DNA of 64,000 nt from Comamonadaceae bacterium (lineage in GTDB: Bacteria > Pseudomonadota > Gammaproteobacteria > Burkholderiales > Burkholderiaceae_C), in contig CANEVH010000002.1 in assembly GCA_947442105.1 (NCBI GenBank), forward strand, positions 34,979-98,978. The letters run 5' to 3'. The notes under the pieces are model-generated. The model did not search any database and was not told the DNA's origin. It worked only from the letters and a program-made list of their open reading frames with translations. A program made the position numbers and the translations under genes. Position 1 is the first letter of the stretch. Each line of letters starts with the position of its first letter. Of the stretch, positions 57,409 through 64,000 are shown in pieces.

Positions 57409-58659
57409 ATGCAAACCACGCTCTCCCCCGAATACCAACACAGCGCCGATGGGCAGGCCGCCGAGGCCATTGTGCGCAACTGCGTGCACTGCGGTTTTTG
57501 CACCGCCACCTGCCCCACCTACCAGCTGCTGGGCGATGAGCTGGACGGCCCGCGCGGGCGCATTTACCTGATCAAGCAAGTGCTCGAAGGCGCCGAGCCC
57601 ACGCGCAAAACCCAGCAGCACCTGGACCGCTGCCTGACCTGCCGCAACTGCGAATCCACCTGCCCCAGCGGCGTGGAATACGGCCACCTAATCGACCTGG
57701 GGCGCAAGCTGGTGGACGCCAAAGTGCCGCGCCCCTTGCCCGAGCGCGCGGTGCGCTGGGCCTTGAAAGAAGGCCTGCCCTCGCCCTTGTTTGGCGTGGC
57801 CATGAAGTTAGGCCAGGCGGTGCGCGGCGTGCTGCCCGAAGCGATTCGCTCCAAAGTACCGGCCGCGCAGGACGCGGGCCGCATGCCGGTGGCGTTGCAT
57901 GCGCGCAAGGTGCTGATGCTGGCCGGTTGCGTGCAGCCGTCCATGGCGCCCAATATCAACAGTGCGACGGCGCGCGTGCTGGACGCCGCAGGCATTCAAA
58001 CCGTGGTCGCGCCCAAGGCGGGTTGCTGCGGCGCGGTCAAGTTCCACCTGAACGACCAAGACGGCGCCAAGGACGCCATGCGCGCCAATATCGACGCATG
58101 GTGGCCGCATATTGCGCCCGCTGCGGGGGCAGGCGTGGAGGCGATTGTGATGAACGCCTCGGGCTGCGGCGTCATGGTCAAAGACTACGGCCACGTGCTG
58201 CGCGAGGACCCGCTGTATGCGGCCAAAGCACAGCGGGTGAGCGCACTCACCCGCGATCTGAGCGAGCTGCTACCCGAGCTGGTGCAGGCGCTCAAGCCCC
58301 GCATCAGCGCCACGGCGGCGCAAGCGGCGGGTGTGCAAGCCTTTCACCCGCCCTGCACCTTGCAGCACGGCCAAAAGTTGCGCGGTGGCGTGGAGCAGCA
58401 CATGGCGGCGCTGGGTTTTGCAGTGCAAGTAGCCACCACCGAAGCGCATTTGTGCTGTGGCTCGGCCGGCACTTACTCGGTGCTCAACCCAAAAATCGCC
58501 TACGAGCTGCGCGACCGCAAACTCGGCAACTTGCAGGCCTTGCAGCCCCAGGGCATTTGCAGCGCCAACATCGGCTGCATCACCCACTTGCAGAGCGGCA
58601 CGGACACGCCGGTGCGCCACTGGGTAGAGGTATTGGATGCGGCGCTGGCCGCTGGCTGA
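57409..58659 (+). CDS. glcF: Glycolate oxidase iron-sulfur subunit GlcF
   Basis: 416 aa. Two 4Fe-4S motifs: CVHCGFCTATCP (about 25-36) and CLTCRNCESTCP (about 75-86). Two CCG domains follow, GCVQPSMAPN...GCCGAVKFH and HPPCTLQHGQ...LCCGSAGTY. It transfers electrons from GlcD/GlcE to the quinone pool. Converges on the remnant permease gene 33 nt downstream. Confidence 0.94.
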   Translation: MQTTLSPEYQHSADGQAAEAIVRNCVHCGFCTATCPTYQLLGDELDGPRGRIYLIKQVLEGAEPTRKTQQHLDRCLTCRNCESTCPSGVEYGHLIDLGRKLVDAKVPRPLPERAVRWALKEGLPSPLFGVAMKLGQAVRGVLPEAIRSKVPAAQDAGRMPVALHARKVLMLAGCVQPSMAPNINSATARVLDAAGIQTVVAPKAGCCGAVKFHLNDQDGAKDAMRANIDAWWPHIAPAAGAGVEAIVMNASGCGVMVKDYGHVLREDPLYAAKAQRVSALTRDLSELLPELVQALKPRISATAAQAAGVQAFHPPCTLQHGQKLRGGVEQHMAALGFAVQVATTEAHLCCGSAGTYSVLNPKIAYELRDRKLGNLQALQPQGICSANIGCITHLQSGTDTPVRHWVEVLDAALAAG

Positions 58660-58692
58660 AAAGCCGGTTTGACGCCGCGACGGCGCGGAAAT

Positions 58693-59720
58693 TTATTCCA
58701 CCACGCCGCGCAAGGCCACGCTGCGCCTTCGCAGCCACTCCAGCAGCAGCAGCATGCTGATGGCAAACACAATCAGCATGAAGGCGGCCGACAGAATGGT
58801 TGGCGAGAGCTGCTCGCGCAGGCCGGTCCACATCTGGCGTGGCAAAGTGGTTTGTTCGGGGCCGCCCAGGAAGAGCACCACCACCACCTCGTCAAACGAG
58901 GTGGCAAACGCAAACAAGGCGCCCGACAGCACGCCCGGCCAAACGATGGGCAGCATGACGCGGCGAAACGCCAGCCACTGCGACGCGCCCAGGCTGCGCG
59001 CGGCGCGCACCAGGCCCATGTCAAAGCCGCCCAGCGTGGCCGTGACGGTGATGACCACAAAAGGCATGCCCAAGACCGCGTGCACTAGCACGATGCCCAG
59101 CAGGTTGTTGGCAATGCCCAGTTTGGAGAAGAAGAAGTAGGCGCCCACCGCCAGTAACACCACTGGCACGATCATGGGCGAGACCAGCACCGCCATGATG
59201 AAGCGCTTGTAGTAGCCCAGCGCCAAGATAAACACCAGCAACGCACCCGCGCCCAAATCGGGCACGCACTGCGGCAAATAAACGCGCACAAAGGCGGTGC
59301 TTGGACTCGCACCCAGCGAACGCGCCGCGCGCACAAAGGACGGCGGAATTTGCCGCATCACCGAGTACATCGGCAAAATCATGAAGGGCAGCAGAATGTG
59401 CGTCATGGCAATGACCACGCCAAAGCGGTTAAACACCAGCGGCAGCGGCTCGGAGATCAGCCCCACGGCCTGCAACAGGGAGTTGACCACGCCCTCTTTT
59501 TGCAGCACCACCATCCAGGCGGTGGTGCGCACCAAGAGCGAGGTCCAAAACGGCAGCAGCACAAAAATTAGCAGCACATTGGCCGTCTTGTCGCGCAGGT
59601 GCGCCAGCAGGTAGGCCAGGGGAAAGCCCAACACAATGCACATCAGCGTCACCGTGAGTGCCACGCCCAAGGTGCGCAGGTAAATGGTGATGTGGATGTG
59701 GATGCGCCAGGCTGTGCTGC
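58693..59720 (-). pseudogene. Hybrid remnant of two PotB/PotC-type ABC permeases
   Basis: One frame contains the N-terminal part of a PotB-type spermidine/putrescine (opine-like) permease ([23 protein letters not shown] loop [20 protein letters not shown]) up to FILALGYY, then jumps to the C-terminal two thirds of a PotC-type permease ([16 protein letters not shown], second EAA loop [20 protein letters not shown]). The PotB start and end and the PotC start are missing. No ATPase or binding-protein gene is adjacent. The product would carry two EAA loops in one chain, so it is most likely a deletion product. Confidence 0.75.
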
Positions 59721-59911
59721 GTCATCACCTGGATGCCATCGCTGGACGCCACCAGGCCCCCGTCCACCGACAAGAGCACCGAGCGGTAAACGGATTTGCC
59801 CAGCACACTGTTGGCGATGCGCAAGGGGTCTGCGCAGGCGCTCAGCGCAATCAAGGAAAAATTCGGCACTACCACAAAGCCAAACACCAGCGACTGCTTG
59901 GGTGGCTGCAT
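59700..59911 (-). pseudogene. N-terminal fragment of a GlxA-family (DJ-1/PfpI-AraC) regulator
   Basis: From ATG 59911 the frame reads FGFVVVPNFSLIALSACADP, LRIANSVLGKSVYRSVLL and VDGGLVASSDGIQVM, the start of GlxA-type regulators (amidase-like domain). After about 65-70 residues homology stops and the frame runs antiparallel-shifted into the permease sequence. The AraC DNA-binding domain is absent. Its 3' truncation abuts the 5' truncation of the permease remnant. Confidence 0.72.
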
Positions 59912-59923
59912 GGCGCGCGTGGC

Positions 59924-60412
59924 TTAGGCGGCGGGTAGCACCGCCTCAATATCACCTTCTAGGCTGGCCGGCGTGTCGGTGGGCGCATAGCGCTTGCGCA
60001 CCAGGCCGTCGGGGCCGACCAAAAACTTGGTGAAGTTCCACTTGATGGCCTGGGTGCCCAAAATGCCAGGCGCCTCTTTGGTCAGCCATTGAAACAGGGG
60101 GTGGGCGTCTGCGCCATTGACGTTCACCTTGGACATCATGGTGAAGCTCACGCCGTAGTTCTTTTGGCAAAAGTTGGCTATTTCGCCGTCGCTGCCTTTG
60201 TCCTGCGCGCCAAACTGGTTGCAAGGAAAACCCAGCACCACCAGGCCTTGGCTGCCGTACTTTTGGTGCAGCGCTTCCAGCCCGGCAAATTGGGGCGTGA
60301 AGCCGCAAGCACTGGCGGTGTTGACCACTAGCAGGACTTTGCCCGCGAGGTCTTTTAAATGCAGGGGCTGGCCGTCAATCGCGACGGCGTCAAAGTCAAA
60401 GGCAGTGGTCAT
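59924..60412 (-). CDS. Glutathione peroxidase (cytosolic)
   Basis: 162 aa: NTASACGFTPQFAGLEALH (peroxidatic Cys), LGFPCNQFGAQDKGSDGEI (second Cys and Gln) and IKWNFTKFLVGPDG (Trp/Asn). BtuE-like thiol peroxidase without signal peptide, reducing organic hydroperoxides. It ends 13 nt from the GlxA fragment and follows lplT on the same strand. Confidence 0.93.
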   Translation of the reverse strand: MTTAFDFDAVAIDGQPLHLKDLAGKVLLVVNTASACGFTPQFAGLEALHQKYGSQGLVVLGFPCNQFGAQDKGSDGEIANFCQKNYGVSFTMMSKVNVNGADAHPLFQWLTKEAPGILGTQAIKWNFTKFLVGPDGLVRKRYAPTDTPASLEGDIEAVLPAA

Positions 60413-60447
60413 GCGGTGTTCCTTGGATGGTGGCAGTCAGGTGAAAA

Positions 60448-61731
60448 CTATCCGTGCAAGTTGTCGTTGCGTGCAATCTCGAGCAGGTGGCCCACTTCCT
60501 CGCCGTGCTCGCTGCAGTTGCGCTCGTGCCAGCGCTTGATCAGCCACATGCAGCCCGCCACCAACACACCAAAGGCGCTGATCGCCGCAAAGGCCGACAC
60601 GCCCATCCCAGTCGACAGGCTGTACAGGCCGCCGAGCACCAAAATGCAGGTTTGTTCGTTGAAGTTTTGTACTGCAATCGAGCGTCCGGCGCCCATCAGG
60701 TTGTGGCCGCGGTGTTGCAGCAAAGCGTTCATGGGCACCACCAAAAAGCCACCCAAGGCACCCAGCAGCACCAAAAACGGCGCCGCAACCCAGACGTTGG
60801 ATATAAAGTTAAGCAGTATCACCAGCACACCCATGGCAATGCCCAGCGGCATCACCCGCGTGGCATGTTCCAAGCGCATGCGCATCGATGCCACCACGGC
60901 ACCCACTGCGGTACCCACCGCCACCACGCCCACCAAAGACGAGGCCTGCGTCACGCTATAGCCTAGCGCCGCAGCCGCCCAGGCCAGCACGATGTAGCGC
61001 AAGTTACCGCTCACGCCCCAAAACAAGGTGGTGGTCGCCAAGGAAATTTGCCCCAGCCGGTCGCCCCACAGCCGGGTGTTGCACCACCAAAAGTCGGGCA
61101 AGAGGGTAATGAGGCGCCGGGGCAGGGGCCGCATCTCCACGCCAGTGAGCGGAATGCGGATGTTGAACCAGGCAGCTGCCAAGTAAAGCAGTATGAGCGC
61201 ACTGATAGCGGCCTCTGGTGCGGTGTCAATGCCCGTGTCTATGAATGGCACGTCGAAAGAAAGCAAAAACGGCGCAATGTGCGAGCCCACCAACTGGCCG
61301 CCCAGCAGCACACCCAAAATAATCGAGGCGATCGTCAAGCCCTCAATCCAGCCATTGGCTTTGACCAACTGCGAAGCCGGCAGCAGCTCGGTCAGGATGC
61401 CGTACTTGGCAGGCGAGTAGGCGGCGGCGCCCAGCCCCACCACGGCGTAGGCCATGAGCGGGTGGCTGCCAAACAGCATCAGCAGGCAGCCCACAATCTT
61501 GATGGTATTGCTCACCAGCATCACCCGGCCCTTGGGGTAGGCGTCTGCATACGCACCCACAAAGGGCGCCAGCACAACGTAAAACAAGGCAAACATGGGC
61601 ACCAGCGCCGCTTGCTGCCACTCGGGGGCGTTGGCGCTGCGCAGCAATTGCACAGCCCCCACAAACAAAGCGTTGTCGGCCAGCGAGCTGAAAAACTGCG
61701 CCGCCATGATGGTGAAAAAACCGCGTTTCAT
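60448..61731 (-). CDS. lplT: Lysophospholipid transporter LplT
   Basis: 427 aa MFS protein with about 12 helices. MKRGFFTIMAAQFFSSLADNALF is the LplT start; GLGAAAYSPAKYGILTELLP and VPMNALLQHRGH are conserved. It flips lysophospholipids inward for re-acylation. Divergence from alr, starts 135 nt apart, is common in Burkholderiales. Confidence 0.93.
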   Translation of the reverse strand: MKRGFFTIMAAQFFSSLADNALFVGAVQLLRSANAPEWQQAALVPMFALFYVVLAPFVGAYADAYPKGRVMLVSNTIKIVGCLLMLFGSHPLMAYAVVGLGAAAYSPAKYGILTELLPASQLVKANGWIEGLTIASIILGVLLGGQLVGSHIAPFLLSFDVPFIDTGIDTAPEAAISALILLYLAAAWFNIRIPLTGVEMRPLPRRLITLLPDFWWCNTRLWGDRLGQISLATTTLFWGVSGNLRYIVLAWAAAALGYSVTQASSLVGVVAVGTAVGAVVASMRMRLEHATRVMPLGIAMGVLVILLNFISNVWVAAPFLVLLGALGGFLVVPMNALLQHRGHNLMGAGRSIAVQNFNEQTCILVLGGLYSLSTGMGVSAFAAISAFGVLVAGCMWLIKRWHERNCSEHGEEVGHLLEIARNDNLHG

Positions 61732-61866
61732 CAGTAGAGGTACGAGTCGCTATGTGCAGATGGCGGTGGGGTGAGGGCTATCAGTCGGCAAAGTGCATGG
61801 GTTATAGCACGCGCTTAGCTGCTGCACGATCACCCCACGCTCTGTGCGCGGCGCTACAGTCACACT

Positions 61867-62952
61867 ATGCCCCGCCCCATCCAAGCCACCATCCATACCC
61901 AGGCCTTGCGCCACAACCTGCAAACCGTGCGTGCGCGCGCACCAGACGCCCGCGCCTGGGCGGTAGTCAAGGCCAACGCCTATGGCCACGGCATTGAACG
62001 CGTGTTCGAGGGCTTGCGCGGCGCAGACGGTTTTGCGCTGCTAGACATAGATGAGGCCCAGCGCCTGCGTGCTTTGGGCTGGCGCGGGCCGATTCTGCTG
62101 CTCGAAGGCGCCTTTGAACTGCGCGACCTGGAATGGTGCTCGCGCCTGGACCTGTGGCACACGGTGCACAACGAGGCGCAAATTGACCTGCTGGCCGCGC
62201 ACAAAACCAATGTGCCGCAGCGCGTTTTTTTGAAGATGAACAGCGGCATGAACCGCCTGGGCTTTCGCCCCGAACATTACAGCGCCGCTTGGACGCGCCT
62301 CAACGCCTTGCCACAGGTGGACGAAATCTCGCTCATGACCCATTTCAGCGACGCCGATGGCGCAGGTGGCGTGGCCGCGCAGTTGGCGGTGTTTGAAGCG
62401 GCCAGCGCGGATTTGCCGGGCGAGCGCTGCATCAGCAACAGCGCGGCCACCTTGCGCTACGCCCACTGCGCCAACGACTGGGTGCGCATCGGCATCGCCC
62501 TGTACGGCAGCGCCCCGGACTACCCGGAGCACGCCGCCAGCCATTGGGGCCTGTTGCCCACCATGAGCCTGCGCGCCCACATCATCGCCACCCAAGACCT
62601 GGCCCCAGGCGACAGCGTGGGCTACGGATCGGGCTTTGTGGCGCAGCACGCCATGCGCATTGGCGTGGTGGCCTGTGGGTATGCCGATGGCTACCCGCGC
62701 ACATGCCCCAGCGCCACGCCAGTGCTGGTGAACGGCTTGCGCAGCCATACGGTGGGCCGGGTCAGCATGGACATGCTGGCGGTGGACCTGACCGAACTGC
62801 CCGGCGCCGACCTGGGCAGCGAAGTGACCTTGTGGGGCGCGGCCTCCACTGGCCAGCTGCTGCCCATTGACGAGGTGGCCGCCTGCGCCCACACCCTGGG
62901 CTACGAGTTGATGTGTGCGCTGGCCCAACGGGTGCCGGTGGTGGTGGAGTAG
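61867..62952 (+). CDS. alr: Alanine racemase
   Basis: 361 aa. AWAVVKANAYGHGIERV contains the PLP Lys, MNSGMNRLGF and GSAPDYPEHAASHWGLLPTMSL are conserved, and VSMDMLAVDL lies next to the catalytic Tyr region. It makes D-alanine for peptidoglycan. The IS3 remnant starts about 30 nt after its stop. Confidence 0.95.
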   Translation: MPRPIQATIHTQALRHNLQTVRARAPDARAWAVVKANAYGHGIERVFEGLRGADGFALLDIDEAQRLRALGWRGPILLLEGAFELRDLEWCSRLDLWHTVHNEAQIDLLAAHKTNVPQRVFLKMNSGMNRLGFRPEHYSAAWTRLNALPQVDEISLMTHFSDADGAGGVAAQLAVFEAASADLPGERCISNSAATLRYAHCANDWVRIGIALYGSAPDYPEHAASHWGLLPTMSLRAHIIATQDLAPGDSVGYGSGFVAQHAMRIGVVACGYADGYPRTCPSATPVLVNGLRSHTVGRVSMDMLAVDLTELPGADLGSEVTLWGAASTGQLLPIDEVAACAHTLGYELMCALAQRVPVVVE

Positions 62953-62982
62953 TGCGCCGCGTCAAGGTAGTTGTCGCCTCAT

Positions 62983-63555
62983 TCATGCATGCAACTGCTG
63001 AATAGGTTTGTGGTCCGAATTTGATCGGACGACACTTTCACGCTCGGGGTTGAGGGTGACTGGGCCAATGGGCGACCAGTTGCGTGTTTTGCCTGACCAG
63101 CGAGCCGGATTGAGCGCGCGGGCTTGGGTGTACAGCGTGTGGCGTGCTGCCAGAATGTTCTGGTCTTGGCCCTCATGGCGCTGCGCCGGGCTCACATACT
63201 TGATGCCACTGTGGCGATGCTCGACGTTGTACCAGTGCACGAATCCTGCAGCCCAGGTGCGCGCCGCCTCCAGATCAATGAAGCCTTTTGCCGGGAACTC
63301 TGGGCGGTACTTGGCGGTGCGAAACAGAGATTCTGCGTAGGCGTTGTCATCACTGAACCGAGGGCGCGAGTACGAGGGCTTCACGCCCAACCAGTTCAGC
63401 ATCGCCAGCACCGTGGTGGCTTTGAGCGTGGAGCCGTTGTCGCCATGCTGTACCGGTTTGGCAGCCAGGGCAGCAATACCCTCGGCCAGTGCTGTTCGCC
63501 GCACAAGGTGAACGGCGTGGTCGGAGTGGTCGCTGTCGTGCACTTCCCAGCCAAC
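62983..63555 (-). mobile_element. IS3-family transposase OrfB remnant (integrase core, 3' half)
   Basis: The minus frame encodes the C-terminal integrase (rve) part: VGWEVHDSDHSDHAVHLVRR, HGDNGS (second catalytic Asp), FSDDNAYAESLFRTAKYRPEF (catalytic Glu) and VEHRHSGIKYVSP. Homology ends at about 63555, in the codons preceding GWEVH, so the first Asp, the 5' half of OrfB and OrfA are gone. The frame stays open to 63930 but that part is antisense to the IS91 gene. The outer end should lie in 62953-62990; no terminal repeat could be defined. Confidence 0.85.
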
Positions 63556-64000
63556 AGCCCTGGTGCGGCCAATGTGGACAAGGCAGCCTTGCACATCGGC
63601 GCAGTCGCCTTCATCCACAGGTTCGGCTCCAGCCTGAACGAGCATGTTCATTTCCACGTTTGCGCAGTCGATGGGGTGTTTGATGAAGTGGCGGGCGAGG
63701 GCGATGCGCACGCGCAAGCCCGTGTGCAAGCCCGCTCGCCGGGCGTCATCTTCCACCCCGCCACCGGCGTGACTGCGGAGGCCGTAACCCAAGCGCAGGC
63801 CAGCTTGCGTCGGCGCATCCTGCGTGCCTTTGTGGGGCGCGGTCTGCTGGGGAGTTTCGAGGCCCAAGAGATGCTGGGCTACAAGCACAGCGGCTTCTCG
63901 GTGGACACCAGCGTATGCATTGCAGCGCACGACCGCGCCGGGCTGGAGCGTTTGTTGCGCTACTGCGCCCGACCGCCGTTTGCCATGGAGCGGCTGCGCA
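63550..64000 (+). mobile_element. IS91-family transposase fragment (5' truncated, runs off the window)
   Basis: The plus frame from 63550 reads ANSPGAANVDKAALHIGA, VAFIHRFGSSLNEHVHFHV and GFSVDTSVCIAAHDRAGLER, matching IS91-type transposases; HFH is the HUH metal motif of Y2 rolling-circle transposases, and the catalytic Tyr pair would be further right. The zinc-binding N-terminus is missing because the sequence abuts the IS3 remnant. It continues past base 64000. Confidence 0.85.

Noticed and set aside
63556..63930. Apparent upstream extension of the IS3 transposase frame
   Set aside because: Homology to IS3 OrfB stops at about 63555; the rest is the antisense of the IS91 transposase gene.

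Overview
The window is 64 kb of GC-rich chromosomal DNA with tightly packed genes. Gene content and local synteny point to a betaproteobacterium of the Burkholderiales, most likely Comamonadaceae (Rhodoferax/Polaromonas-like). Supporting blocks are rsmI-yraN-diaA-dolP, thiL-pgpA-pncC, pilT-pilU-yggS, lplT-alr and glnK-amtB behind a sigma-54 promoter. This placement is inferred from gene content, not from a database search. No rRNA, tRNA or CRISPR array was seen.

Layout: 1-6007 is a form II CO-dehydrogenase-type (xanthine dehydrogenase family) cluster coxL(partial)-coxM-coxD-coxE-coxG, ending in a membrane-anchored CoxG. It is followed by an alkyl sulfatase lipoprotein (6092-8089). 8151-9891 (minus) encodes three small lipoproteins (CsgG-like, DUF4810, GNA1162/DUF799). 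9892-16112 is an accessory island: an AT-richer stretch without clear genes, an unknown ORF coupled to a 1191-aa MmeI-like restriction-modification protein, and a Fic protein flanked on both sides by 10-bp repeats. 16265-22666 is housekeeping: DUF427, a YbaL-type antiporter, rpe, apaG, thiL, pgpA, pncC and an ArgO/LysE exporter. 22838-25530 is a second accessory island: an OLD-type ATPase/TOPRIM nuclease between two direct repeats that both resemble the N-terminus of HsdR, plus a VapBC pair with a clear promoter.

25745-36139 holds a GltB-like FMN protein, rfaE2, a ferritin-like acyl-ACP-desaturase homologue and, divergently, an eight-gene lipid-modification operon (FAD protein, DUF1365, Cfa-type methyltransferase, chalcone-isomerase-like protein, transporter, DUF3833 lipoprotein, SDR, NTF2-like). 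Similar gene sets belong to the singlet-oxygen (RpoE-ChrR) regulon of phototrophic alphaproteobacteria. A ChrR-like double cupin, DUF2237, a Trp-rich TIGR02450 protein and a secreted glutathione peroxidase at 45-48 kb fit a related stress theme. 36178-44958 carries a GST, purB, rsmI/yraN/diaA/dolP, a 3-hydroxyisobutyrate dehydrogenase-like protein, pilU, pilT and yggS. 48639-54254 holds recQ, comM and glnK-amtB; the comM/glnK intergenic region contains a near-perfect LexA-type box, an NtrC-type site and a sigma-54 promoter.

54396-62952 holds an SMP-30 protein, a MocA-like nucleotidyltransferase, glcE-glcF, a collapsed transport/regulator locus (GlxA fragment fused to a PotB/PotC hybrid), a second glutathione peroxidase, lplT and alr. 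The right end is an IS3 transposase remnant abutting an IS91-family transposase fragment that runs off the window.

Main observations for a second look: the palindromic element AACTTTCATGA...TCATGAAAGTT in three intergenic regions, the helically phased repeats around fic, the HsdR-like repeats bracketing the OLD gene, and the LexA box at comM.
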